NCBI GenBank assembly: GCA_017646945.1
Contig: JAGCLN010000130.1
Location: 1-12,879, forward strand
Direction: 5' to 3'
DNA from: Clostridia bacterium
Lineage (GTDB): Bacteria; Bacillota; Clostridia; Christensenellales; Borkfalkiaceae
Length of the DNA: 12,879 nt
How positions within the stretch are numbered: the first letter of the stretch is position 1; every line of letters starts with the position of its first letter. The notes under the pieces are model-generated. The model searched no databases. It saw only the letters and a program-made list of their open reading frames with translations, and had not been told where the DNA came from. The translations under genes and the position numbers were made by a program. Positions 1 to 6,822 of this stretch are shown here, piece after piece.

Positions 1-1805
1 GAGTGGTGAACGTCACGCACTTCAAAGGTTGCTCTATCACGGTTTAGACCACCAGGTCCTAACGCAGAGAGTTTACGCTTGTGGGTAAGTTCTGCAATCG
101 GGTTGGTTTGGTCCATGAATTGTGAAAGTTGTGATGAACCAAAGAATTCCTTAATAGCCGAACTTACAGGGCGTACGTTGATAAGACCTTTGGGGTCAAT
201 TTCCTTGGGGTCTTGAGTAGACATACGTTCCTTGATAACTCTTTCAAGTCTTGCAATACCGATGCGGAATTGATTTTGTAAAAGTTCGCCAACGCTTCTT
301 ACACGGCGGTTGCCTAAGTGGTCGATATTATCGATTGAACCAATGCCGTAGTTAAGGTCGCCGTTGATTGAAATTGACGCAACGATATCGTCAACGGTAA
401 TGTGCTTATGGTTAAGAAGTTCGATAAGGGGTTTAAGAGTCTTCTTTTGTTCAGCAGAAAGTTTAGCGGGAATATCACCGCTTTCGATGATAGCGTAGAA
501 TTCCTTGCACGCTTCAACGAACTTTCTTCTCATTTCCTTTCTAACTTCTTCGTTCTTCTTATCTTCAGGCTTCTTTTCAGCAAGTCTTTCAGGTGTTAAG
601 TCTTCAACGTAGTAAAGGTCGTTAATTTGAGTTCTAACCGCTTCAGCAACGTCTTCAACCGCCATGGTCTTACACATTTCGGCAACTTCTTTAGAGAAAC
701 GAACGTTGGGATAGTAAACGGTTTCTAAAAGACCGAAAGGTCTAGCCTTAACGCCGAGAACTGCTTCGAAGTTAACAACGTTGTTTGCGATAATAGTACG
801 CTTATTACCGTCAGCGCCGTAAACGGCAACCGCGTTAATACCAGCGTTCATAACGTCAAACGCTTGCGCTTCGCTAATAACTTCGCCTGCTTTTACTAAA
901 ACTTCGCCGTCTTCGTTAATGATATCTTCAAACGCTTGAAGACCGATAATACGGTTAGCAATGCAAAGTCTCTTATTAAACTTATATCTACCAACCCTTG
1001 CCAAATCGTATCTTCTTGAATCGAAGAAAAGATTTTTAAGGTGTTGCTTAACCGCTTCTTCAGAAGGAAGTTCGCCCGGTCTTAATCTTCTGTAAAGCTC
1101 GAAAAGACCTTCACCTTCAGATTTAGCGGTATCCTTTTCCAAAGTAGCGTTAATCATAGCGTCGTTACCAAACACGCCTAAAATAGATTCGTTAGTGCCG
1201 AATCCTAATGCGCGAAGAAGAGTTGTCGCTGCGATTTTTCTCGTTCTGTCAACGTGAACCCAAAGAACGCCTTGAGAATCTTGTTCAAATTCAAGCCAAG
1301 CGCCACGGTTGGGCATAACGGTGGTTGAGTAAAGTTTTTTACCCGACTTGTCCTGAACGAAACCGTTGTATACGCCGGGTGAACGAACGAGTTGAGATAC
1401 TACTACTCTTTCCGCACCGTTGATGATGAAAGAACCGCTGTCAGTCATTTTGGGAAGGTCGCCCATAAACACGTCTTTATCGATAATTTCACCAGTTACC
1501 TTGTTGTTAAGTCTAACCCTAACTTCAAGGGGAACAGCGTAGGTTGCATCTCTATCGCGACATTCCTTTTCGGAATATTTGCTCTTGCCACTTAAGTTGT
1601 GATCGAGAAAGTAAAGTTCATAGTGGTCAGCAAAGTCGGTTATAGGAGAGAAGTCTTCAAGAACCTCACCGATACCTTCTTCAATAAACTGTTCGTAGGA
1701 ATCTTTTTGTGCTTCTACGAGATAGGGGATCGGCTGAACTTCTTTGATACTTGCGAAAGACTTTCTTTCAACGTTGCCGCATTTTACTGTTTGCATGTTA
1801 CGCAT
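1..1805 (-). CDS. rpoB: RNA polymerase beta subunit, N-terminal half (3' end off window)
   Basis: This gene encodes the catalytic beta subunit of bacterial RNA polymerase. About 601 residues are present and the gene runs off the left edge. Recognisable stretches are the N-terminal QPIPYLVEAQKDSYEQFI, DVFMGDLPKMTDSGSFIING, ERVVVSQLVRSPGVY, VMPNRGAWLEFE, RTRKIAATTLLRALG, IDHLGNRRVRSVGELLQNQF and the rifampicin-region FFGSSQLSQFMDQTNPIAEL. The sequence stops just after FEVRDVHHS. The start at 1805 (MRNMQTV) is chosen because AAGGAG lies 8 nt upstream; a second ATG follows three codons later. Two oddities are visible. Lysine 578 stands where E. coli has R529 (THKRKLSALGPGG). A charged, helix-like stretch at about residues 360-460 makes this region roughly 90-100 residues longer than I recall for B. 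subtilis RpoB. rplJ and rplL do not precede it; the gene starts a transcription unit divergent from rqcP. Confidence 0.98.
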   Translation of the reverse strand, partial: MRNMQTVKCGNVERKSFASIKEVQPIPYLVEAQKDSYEQFIEEGIGEVLEDFSPITDFADHYELYFLDHNLSGKSKYSEKECRDRDATYAVPLEVRVRLNNKVTGEIIDKDVFMGDLPKMTDSGSFIINGAERVVVSQLVRSPGVYNGFVQDKSGKKLYSTTVMPNRGAWLEFEQDSQGVLWVHVDRTRKIAATTLLRALGFGTNESILGVFGNDAMINATLEKDTAKSEGEGLFELYRRLRPGELPSEEAVKQHLKNLFFDSRRYDLARVGRYKFNKRLCIANRIIGLQAFEDIINEDGEVLVKAGEVISEAQAFDVMNAGINAVAVYGADGNKRTIIANNVVNFEAVLGVKARPFGLLETVYYPNVRFSKEVAEMCKTMAVEDVAEAVRTQINDLYYVEDLTPERLAEKKPEDKKNEEVRKEMRRKFVEACKEFYAIIESGDIPAKLSAEQKKTLKPLIELLNHKHITVDDIVASISINGDLNYGIGSIDNIDHLGNRRVRSVGELLQNQFRIGIARLERVIKERMSTQDPKEIDPKGLINVRPVSSAIKEFFGSSQLSQFMDQTNPIAELTHKRKLSALGPGGLNRDRATFEVRDVHH

Positions 1806-1992
1806 TGTTTGCACTCCTTGTATAAAAATTGTAAAACACCTTGATTATTTTCGGTGGTTGCGGTATAATATCCGCAAGCAGAATTTTGAATTTTTTTGGC
1901 GGAAACTTTATAAATATTATTTATATGCCCCGAAAAATTCACTTTTTAGCCCCTAAAAAGGCAAAAAAGACGCTATTATTACATTTTAGCAT
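1806..1992 (-). promoter_or_regulatory. long 5' leader of rpoB with small dyads
   Basis: This untranslated stretch of about 187 nt separates the predicted transcription start from rpoB. It holds an 8-bp AT-rich stem, CTTTTTAG/CTAAAAAG with a 3-nt loop (1942-1960), and a 6-bp stem, TTGCGG/CCGCAA with an 8-nt loop (1858-1877). Neither is followed by a convincing U-tract in the rpoB direction, so no classical terminator or attenuator is evident. The ribosome binding site AAGGAG is at 1814-1819. A regulatory role is only inferred from the length. Confidence 0.45.
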
Positions 1993-1998
1993 TTTAAC

Positions 1999-2027
1999 AT
2001 TATAAATTATCGTTTACAAGATGTCAA
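1999..2027 (-). promoter_or_regulatory. sigma-A type promoter of rpoB
   Basis: Read on the minus strand, TTGACA (2027-2022) is followed after exactly 17 nt by TATAAT (2004-1999). Both hexamers match the consensus completely. The transcription start should lie near 1992, about 187 nt before the rpoB ATG. Such a strong promoter fits a core RNA polymerase gene that is not read from an upstream rplJL operon. Confidence 0.9.
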
Positions 2028-2090
2028 CTGTTTTAACGAATTTTATAAAAATATTTTCAAAATTTTTAAACAATTTATTTTAAGGACTGT

Positions 2091-2336
2091 ATGAGAATTG
2101 ACAAATTTTTAAAAGTTTCACGCATATTAAAAAGAAGAACGGTATCAAAAGAAGCCTGCGATGCCGATAAAGTTACCGTTAACGGAAAGGCGGTTAAGCC
2201 GTCTTTCAAACTCAAAGAAGGCGATATAGTTACGGTAAAATTTGGCAACGGCGAACTCACTTTTAAAGTTCTTTCGCTTAAAGAACACGTTAAAAAAGAC
2301 GAGGTTTCCACCCTTTACGAAATACTTGGAGAATGA
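2091..2336 (+). CDS. rqcP: RqcP/YabO family S4-domain ribosome quality control factor
   Basis: The product is a small 81-residue S4 RNA-binding protein. The start MRIDKFLKVSRILKRRTVSK and the ending TLYEILGE closely resemble B. subtilis RqcP (YabO) as I remember it. Members of this family bind the 50S subunit carrying an obstructed peptidyl-tRNA and help RqcH add C-terminal alanine tails that mark the stalled product for degradation. The S4 domain fills nearly the whole protein: a basic helix at residues 6-17, then the VTVNGKAVKPSFKLKEGD strand-turn region at 28-45. The start has AAGGA about 4 nt upstream (2082-2086), a slightly short spacing. It is the first gene of a plus-strand operon; its stop is 1 nt before the ispDF start, and the ispDF ribosome binding site lies inside its last codons. 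Related HslR/Hsp15 proteins are the main alternative, but length and ending favour RqcP. Confidence 0.92.
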   Translation: MRIDKFLKVSRILKRRTVSKEACDADKVTVNGKAVKPSFKLKEGDIVTVKFGNGELTFKVLSLKEHVKKDEVSTLYEILGE

Positions 2337-2337
2337 T

Positions 2338-3471
2338 ATGAAAAACGTTAAAGTTACCGCTATAATTGCGTGCGCCGGAACAGGCTCGCGCGCTAAACAA
2401 AACCAAAACAAAATATTTTCTTTAATCGGCGGTGTGCCCGTCGTTTTAAAAACCGTTTCCGCTTTTGATAGAGTTAAACGAATTGACGAAATCTTAATCG
2501 TGCACGGCGAAAATGAAGATGCAAAACTTAAAGAAATTTTAGTTGAAATCAAAAAGCCCGTATCCTACGTTCTCGGTGGAAAAACTCGCTTTGAGTCTAT
2601 TAAAAACGCCTTAAACGCAATTGATGACGGCGTTGTTTTAATTCATGACGGTGCTCGCCCCTTTATCAAGGAAAGCGATATTGAAAGTTGCGTTAAAACC
2701 GTTCTTTCTTGCGGTTCGGCAGTCTTGGCAACTACCCTTACCGATACCGTTTTAGAAACCGATGGAAAAGACGTTATCTATTCTTCCGGCAGAAAGGATA
2801 AACTTTCCGCACTCACCCCGCAATGCTTTAATTTAATTGATATAAAGAACGCGTACGCGCACGCGAACGCGGAAGACGGATTTACCGACGATGCGGGCAT
2901 TTATACCGCGTACTACGGAAAGTGCAAGGCGGTAATTACCGAAGATAAGTGCAAAAAGGTAACCTACGCCGAAGATTTTGACACTAACCCACCCTATACT
3001 AAATGCGGTACGGGTTTTGACCTTCACAAACTCGTTGAAGGTAGAAAACTAATACTTGGCGGTATTGAAATTCCAAGCGATAAAGGTCTACTTGGTCATA
3101 GCGATGCAGACGTTTTGACCCACGCTATTATGGACGCGATTTTATCTTCCGCATCAATGCGCGATATAGGTTATCATTTTAGCGATAAGGACAAAAAGTT
3201 CAAAGATATTTCATCTATGATACTACTTGAAGAAGTTATGAAAATGATGAAATTAAAGGGCTTAAAACCCATTCACGTTTCCGCCGTTGTTATGGCGGAA
3301 AAACCCAAATTATCGCCTTATAGGGATATTATTACGGAAAATCTTGCCAAGGCTCTCGGCTTACCTACCGAAAGTGTGGGGATAACGTTTACCACCCTTG
3401 AAGGCATAGGAACGGTTGGCAGAGAAGAAGGTATTGCATCGCAAGCCTACGTACTTACTAAGGAGTTATAA
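2338..3471 (+). CDS. ispDF: bifunctional IspD-IspF enzyme of the MEP isoprenoid pathway
   Basis: This 377-residue fusion carries out two non-adjacent steps of the cytosolic MEP pathway. Residues 1-213 are the CTP-dependent MEP cytidylyltransferase (IspD): nucleotide-binding AIIACAGTGSR at 9-18, K25, GGKTRFESI, IHDGARPF at 102-109, R152 in GRKDKLSALTPQCF, TDDAGI and K207. Residues 223-377 are MECDP synthase (IspF): GTGFDLHKL with metal ligands D228 and H230, GHSDADV with H254, DIGYHFSDKD, TTLEGIG and GREEGIASQA. Some signature positions deviate: ACAG for the usual PAAG, FSDKD for FPDTD, TTLE for TTTE. The catalytic and metal residues are kept, so it should be active. The start at 2338 is preferred over in-frame codons upstream because GGAGAA (2328-2333) sits 6 nt away and the upstream part lies inside rqcP. 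The radA ATG follows after 1 nt. IspE, the intervening enzyme, is not in the window. Confidence 0.96.
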   Translation: MKNVKVTAIIACAGTGSRAKQNQNKIFSLIGGVPVVLKTVSAFDRVKRIDEILIVHGENEDAKLKEILVEIKKPVSYVLGGKTRFESIKNALNAIDDGVVLIHDGARPFIKESDIESCVKTVLSCGSAVLATTLTDTVLETDGKDVIYSSGRKDKLSALTPQCFNLIDIKNAYAHANAEDGFTDDAGIYTAYYGKCKAVITEDKCKKVTYAEDFDTNPPYTKCGTGFDLHKLVEGRKLILGGIEIPSDKGLLGHSDADVLTHAIMDAILSSASMRDIGYHFSDKDKKFKDISSMILLEEVMKMMKLKGLKPIHVSAVVMAEKPKLSPYRDIITENLAKALGLPTESVGITFTTLEGIGTVGREEGIASQAYVLTKEL

Positions 3472-3472
3472 T

Positions 3473-4843
3473 ATGGCTAAAAAAGGCTCTAAATACGTTT
3501 GCCAAGAATGTGGCGGTCAAAGCCCACAATGGCTTGGTAAATGCCCGCATTGTGGAAGATTTGGAACTATGGTTGAAGAAATAGATGAAGCACCCGCAGT
3601 AAAAGGCACTATTTCCATACCTGCGTCAAAACCCACTTTGCTAAAAGATATTGAAAAACAGCATTACCAAAGAGTTAAAACGGGGCTTAACGAATTAGAT
3701 ACCGTACTCGGCGGTGGTATAGTTCCCTACTCTATCGTTTTAATCGGCGGTGACCCCGGCATAGGCAAATCAACCATTCTAACCCAAGTTGCCGGCAGTT
3801 TATCAAAGACTGAAAAGGTTCTTTACGTTTCCGCCGAAGAAAGTTTATCGCACGTTAAACTTAGGTGCGATAGGTTAAATATTGCGGGTGAAAATTTAAC
3901 GGTGCTATGCGAAAGTAGGCTTGAAGAAATTGAAAAGGTATCAAAAGACTACGATTATATTATCGTTGATAGTATACAGGCTATATATTTGAGCGAACTC
4001 TCAAGTTCTCAAGGCTCGGTTGCCCAAATTAAAGAATGCGCTTCAAGACTTATGCGCCTTGCAAAAACTTCTAAGAAAACCGTGTTCGTTATCGGGCACG
4101 TTACTAAGGACGGCGCTATTGCAGGCCCAAAAGTATTAGAACACATTATGGATACTGTTTTATATTTTGAAGGTGAACCGCAAGATAGTTTAAAAATTTT
4201 AAGAGCAGTTAAAAACCGTTTCGGTTCGGCGCAAGAAGTTGGCGTTTTTGAAATGACCGAACAGGGAATTAAAGAAGTTAAAGACTATAACGGCGTGTTT
4301 ATGAGTGAAGAACGCGGAGCGCAAGCAGGTAGCGTTGTTACTCAATCTATAAGCGGTAACAGGTGTATGCCCGTTGAAATTCAAACGCTTATTTCAAAAA
4401 CGGTTTTCGGTATGCCACGCCGTATGCCGATAGGCGTTGATTATAATAGAATGGTTTTAATTATAGCCGTTTTAGAAAGAAAAGCGTATATCCCCTTCTT
4501 CAACCAAGACGTTTACGTTAACGCTATGGGCGGTATAAAACTTAACGAACCGTCATCAGACTTAGCAATTGCCCTATCGCTTGCAAGCGCGGTTAAGAAC
4601 GCGCCCGTAAACAAGGGTGTAACGGCGTTTGGCGAACTTGGGTTAACGGGAGAAGTAAGAGCGGTATCGTTTGCCGAGAAACGCCTTCTAAACGCCTTAA
4701 AACTCGGTTTTAAGACGGTTGTCGTACCAAAACGCAATTATGATGCGGTTAAAAAATATGCCGATAAAATTGAGATTATACCTGTATCGTATTTATCCCA
4801 AGCGATAAAAGCGGTAATAAAAGATAACGAAAAAGACGCGTAA
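3473..4843 (+). CDS. radA: DNA repair protein RadA (Sms)
   Basis: RadA is a RecA-like hexameric helicase that drives branch migration in homologous recombination and repair. The 456-residue product has the full family architecture: a zinc finger with C10, C13, C24 and C27 (CQECGGQSPQWLGKCPHCG), Walker A GGDPGIGKST at 92-101, Walker B DYIIVDS ending at D166, the RadA-specific KNRFG at 247-251, and a C-terminal Lon-like domain at about 270-456 (MPRRMPIGVDYNR, GGIKLNEPSSDLAIALSL, GELGLTGEVRAV). Length is normal. The start at 3473 (MAKKGSKYVCQECG) has AGGAG (3461-3465) 7 nt upstream; an earlier in-frame ATG lies inside ispDF. In B. subtilis radA also lies near ispD and ispF, so the grouping resembles a known Bacillota neighbourhood, here rearranged without disA. 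Transcription ends in the palindrome overlapping its stop codon. Confidence 0.98.
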   Translation: MAKKGSKYVCQECGGQSPQWLGKCPHCGRFGTMVEEIDEAPAVKGTISIPASKPTLLKDIEKQHYQRVKTGLNELDTVLGGGIVPYSIVLIGGDPGIGKSTILTQVAGSLSKTEKVLYVSAEESLSHVKLRCDRLNIAGENLTVLCESRLEEIEKVSKDYDYIIVDSIQAIYLSELSSSQGSVAQIKECASRLMRLAKTSKKTVFVIGHVTKDGAIAGPKVLEHIMDTVLYFEGEPQDSLKILRAVKNRFGSAQEVGVFEMTEQGIKEVKDYNGVFMSEERGAQAGSVVTQSISGNRCMPVEIQTLISKTVFGMPRRMPIGVDYNRMVLIIAVLERKAYIPFFNQDVYVNAMGGIKLNEPSSDLAIALSLASAVKNAPVNKGVTAFGELGLTGEVRAVSFAEKRLLNALKLGFKTVVVPKRNYDAVKKYADKIEIIPVSYLSQAIKAVIKDNEKDA

Positions 4844-4866
4844 ATATTTACGCGTCTTTTTTCTTT
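4831..4866 (+). terminator. bidirectional intrinsic terminator (perfect palindrome)
   Basis: Two 15-nt arms, AAAAGACGCGTAAAT and ATTTACGCGTCTTTT, form a perfect 30-nt inverted repeat at 4831-4860, with more T residues following. The radA stop codon TAA (4841-4843) lies inside it. Because the arm ends are A4 and T4, the hairpin gives a U-tract on both strands. It can therefore stop transcription from radA and from the converging minus-strand operon, whose last gene ends at 4880. Confidence 0.9.
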
Positions 4867-4879
4867 TAAAATTTTAATA

Positions 4880-5221
4880 TTAACAATGTTCGCATTGTTC
4901 ATCGGCAAAGCGATTGATTGCTATTTGAGCAACGATAAAACTGAAAATCCCAAGCCCTAAACAGCAGAATAATAAGTGTACGAAGGGATTTGAAGACCTG
5001 TCGTACGCTTCAATCTTTTTACCCATCATATAGCACCAGTACACGGTGTATAAACCACCGCTAAACAAAATGAATATAACAGCCTTAAAACCGTTAGCGG
5101 TTTTGTATTTTGATATCTTGTTTGAATCTGTTGTCAATCCGATAAACCATACTAACCCGTACACGCCAAAAGTGATAAAGGTAAGCACAATCGACCATAT
5201 AACGTTTCTCTTTTTTACCAT
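4880..5221 (-). CDS. DUF4234 family small membrane protein
   Basis: This 113-residue protein has three predicted membrane segments, at roughly residues 8-30, 44-66 and 80-102. The pattern TFITFGVYGLVWFIGLT, then an internal echo FSGGLYTVYWCYMMGKKI, and a GLGIFSFIVAQIAIN ending is what I associate with DUF4234, a family of unknown function in Bacillota and Actinobacteriota. The start is basic (MVKKRN), which predicts the N-terminus inside the cell. It ends in two cysteines, EQCEHC, which might bind metal or be lipid-modified, but that is speculation. GGGGGA about 7-8 nt upstream of 5221 supports the start. The gap to the preceding patatin gene is only 17 nt, so it is the last gene of that operon. 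A role with the lipid hydrolase at the membrane is inferred from position only. Confidence 0.85.
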   Translation of the reverse strand: MVKKRNVIWSIVLTFITFGVYGLVWFIGLTTDSNKISKYKTANGFKAVIFILFSGGLYTVYWCYMMGKKIEAYDRSSNPFVHLLFCCLGLGIFSFIVAQIAINRFADEQCEHC

Positions 5222-5238
5222 AAATAGTCCCCCAACTA

Positions 5239-6156
5239 TTAGTAGAGTTTCTTAAAGCAGTCAGAGGACTTGCTTCTAAACGTTCTACCTAAAATATTAA
5301 TCATACTGAATAACGCGTCAACCGACGAGTTTTGTTCGCGCCTATCGTGTTCTTCTAAGAAAATATCGCCTATCTTCTTTTTAAGCCCTTCTCTCGAACA
5401 ATCGCCCGTAAAGAGTTTTTTGCAAATCTGTTCACCATATTCTTCACCGCGTTCAAGCATTTCGTTAGCGTATTCGGCAGAGAAATTAAAGTGGTCTTTT
5501 CTAAAATCGTTTGCAATAGTAACGTCCAAATCTAAAATAGGAACGCTATCGTTAAAGTAACGCCTATTATCGTAACGCGCGTCAAAGTGAAGCGCAATAA
5601 TAAGGTCAAGCGGTTCTTCTTTATAAAGTTTTGGATAATTTATAAGCGGATAAATAGGAATATTATCGGATGCGCCACCATCAAGCATATATCTTCCGTG
5701 CTTGAATAACGGCTTTAAGTAAAGACCTGGGAAGTTAGTTGCGCCTTGAATATACTTTTTCCACGCGGGATTATACTCGTCTTTTATCCAGTAATATCTC
5801 GTTGAAAGTATCGGGAAATAACATACGGGGAAGCACATAGGAATTTCCAAAACGTCTTCCGGCCCAACGTAGTAGTCAATCAACTTAACGAGCATACCTT
5901 TAACTGCAATTTGATAAACAAGGTCTCTTGGCTTTTCCACGTCAATCTTGCGGTAAATCCATTCCAACCTATCAATCTTATTAGCAGAAAGGGCGTACGC
6001 CGAGAAAAAGCCCATACTTGAACCACTTATCGCCGTTATTTCACTTCTATCAACGTAACGAAGTAACGCTTTAGTAAACCCCAACTGGTAAGCGCACTTA
6101 CTTATTCCACCTGAAAAAGCAATCCCTATTCTTAGTCGTTTTCTTTCGTGTTGCAT
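5239..6156 (-). CDS. patatin-like phospholipase family protein
   Basis: The 305-residue product is a patatin-fold serine acyl hydrolase, expected to cleave ester bonds of membrane lipids. The oxyanion-hole glycine region is FSGGISKCAYQLG (residues 14-26), a variant of the usual GGG(x)RG. The nucleophile elbow is GSSMG with S47. The catalytic aspartate is D159 in DGGASDNIP, completing the Ser-Asp dyad. No signal peptide or membrane segment is seen, so it is probably cytoplasmic or peripheral to the inner leaflet. The C-terminal third (about 200-305) is charged and unassigned. The start at 6156 overlaps the preceding gene by 25 nt, and no strong ribosome binding site is close to it (AGGAAAG lies about 15 nt away), which points to translational coupling. 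The substrate, and any role in defence, signalling or lipid turnover, cannot be told from sequence. Confidence 0.93.
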   Translation of the reverse strand: MQHERKRLRIGIAFSGGISKCAYQLGFTKALLRYVDRSEITAISGSSMGFFSAYALSANKIDRLEWIYRKIDVEKPRDLVYQIAVKGMLVKLIDYYVGPEDVLEIPMCFPVCYFPILSTRYYWIKDEYNPAWKKYIQGATNFPGLYLKPLFKHGRYMLDGGASDNIPIYPLINYPKLYKEEPLDLIIALHFDARYDNRRYFNDSVPILDLDVTIANDFRKDHFNFSAEYANEMLERGEEYGEQICKKLFTGDCSREGLKKKIGDIFLEEHDRREQNSSVDALFSMINILGRTFRSKSSDCFKKLY

Positions 6157-6644
6157 ATACTATCTTTAATCTTTCCTAAACTTTCTGCTGTTGCTTCTCT
6201 TAATGCTTTTACTTTACTTTTAGTCTTTTCAAACGCCGTTCTAACGCCTTCTTTAACAACGTTTACGCCATCGCTAACGATATCGGTAACGGGAACTGCG
6301 GGCTTTGGCGGTTTTACGATTAGTTCAAGGGTAACGATAAACATTTCCATGCCCGTTTTCGCACGATTGAAATCTTCCGCCGTCTTAGCCTTTTTAAGGT
6401 CTTTGATAACTACTTTTAAATCGCTTAAAAACTTTAAAACTTCGTTAAGCGTAGGCTCGGTTTGAACAAACCTGAGTTTTGAGAATTTTTTAGCATCGTA
6501 CTTAACGATTTTTTTCAAGCACTTTAAAATCTTTTTATTATCACAATAATTTTCAACGATGAGCGCAAGTTGATATACTTTGGTTAACTCTTCAATTCTA
6601 ACTTCGTTGGTAATTGTTGCTTCATCTTTTTTTTGGTAAGCCAT
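6132..6644 (-). CDS. helical protein of unknown function, first gene of patatin operon
   Basis: I do not recognise this 170-residue protein. It is rich in lysine and predicted mainly alpha-helical, with no signal peptide or membrane segment. Residues about 1-120 look like a helical bundle with several amphipathic helices (for example VYQLALIVENYC and KFLSDLKVVIKDLKKA). A short proline-rich hinge, PPKPAVP, follows, and then a C-terminal amphipathic stretch rich in V, K and A (DGVNVVKEGVRTAFEKTKSK) that could lie on a membrane surface. The start at 6644 (MAYQKKDEA) is chosen because GAGGTG lies just upstream (6650-6655); an earlier in-frame ATG at 6674 has no such site. Its end overlaps the patatin start by 25 nt, so the two are probably translated together. 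It could be a partner or regulator of the hydrolase, by position only. Confidence 0.85.
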   Translation of the reverse strand: MAYQKKDEATITNEVRIEELTKVYQLALIVENYCDNKKILKCLKKIVKYDAKKFSKLRFVQTEPTLNEVLKFLSDLKVVIKDLKKAKTAEDFNRAKTGMEMFIVTLELIVKPPKPAVPVTDIVSDGVNVVKEGVRTAFEKTKSKVKALREATAESLGKIKDSICNTKEND

Positions 6645-6664
6645 AATAACACCTCGATTATCAT

Positions 6665-6683
6665 AAGTATACAAGTTATACTT
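6665..6683. promoter_or_regulatory. candidate operator, 19-bp dyad at the transcription start
   Basis: AAGTATA and TATACTT form a perfect 7-bp inverted repeat with a 5-nt spacer, placed just downstream of the -10 box and over the predicted transcription start. The position and geometry suit a dimeric repressor. No regulator gene is adjacent, and AT-rich DNA yields such dyads by chance, so this is tentative. Confidence 0.4.
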
Positions 6684-6688
6684 ATTTA

Positions 6689-6717
6689 ATTATACACTTA
6701 TATAAACTTTAAGTCAA
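6689..6717 (-). promoter_or_regulatory. sigma-A type promoter of the patatin operon
   Basis: On the minus strand TTGACT (6717-6712) is followed after 17 nt by a perfect TATAAT (6694-6689). The start of transcription should lie near 6682, about 38 nt before the first ATG. It is separated from the giant gene behind it by a strong hairpin (6730-6764), so this operon is an independent unit. Confidence 0.88.
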
Positions 6718-6729
6718 GAATAAAACTAT

Positions 6730-6764
6730 AAAGGGAGTTTGAACCTTAGTTCATACTCCCCTTT
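6730..6764 (-). terminator. terminator of the giant lipoprotein gene
   Basis: The arms pair as AAAGGGAGT-t-TGAAC and GTTCA-t-ACTCCcCTTT around a 4-nt loop, with one mismatch and one bulged C. It begins about 58 nt after the stop at 6823. In the gene's direction the hairpin is followed by TTTATAGTTTTATT, an imperfect U-tract, and then directly by the next promoter. The other strand is also T-rich after the stem. Confidence 0.75.
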
Positions 6765-6822
6765 TGATGTTTTTTACTTTTAAGTAACTTTACAGCCACT
6801 TAAAACCTGAATAGCCATTTAC

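Noticed and set aside
1939..1992. Tiny ORF in the rpoB leader (starts MLKCNNSVFF)
   Set aside because: It has 17 codons, no ribosome binding site, begins almost at the predicted transcription start and is encoded by AT-rich sequence; it is probably chance.
2005..2090. Promoter of the rqcP operon
   Set aside because: The region is so AT-rich that several weak -10-like boxes exist (for example around 2041-2049), but no -35 box at a proper distance stands out, so none is called.
2242..2337. In-frame N-terminal extension of ispDF
   Set aside because: It lies wholly inside rqcP, is not IspD-like, and the ATG at 2338 has a proper ribosome binding site.
3416..3472. In-frame N-terminal extension of radA
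   Set aside because: It lies inside the ispDF C-terminus. The zinc-finger start at 3473 has AGGAG at the right distance and the normal family length.
4283..4843. RadA C-terminal region as a Lon protease
   Set aside because: The Lon-like fold is a normal part of RadA, and the preceding zinc finger, RecA core and KNRFG identify the protein.
5239..6156. Patatin as a CapV-like effector of a CBASS defence system
   Set aside because: No cyclic-oligonucleotide synthase or accessory Cap genes are adjacent. The partners are a helical unknown and DUF4234, and the surroundings are core genes.
6645..6674. Ten-residue upstream extension of the helical protein
   Set aside because: The ATG at 6674 falls within the promoter dyad at the expected transcription start, while 6644 has GAGGTG correctly spaced.
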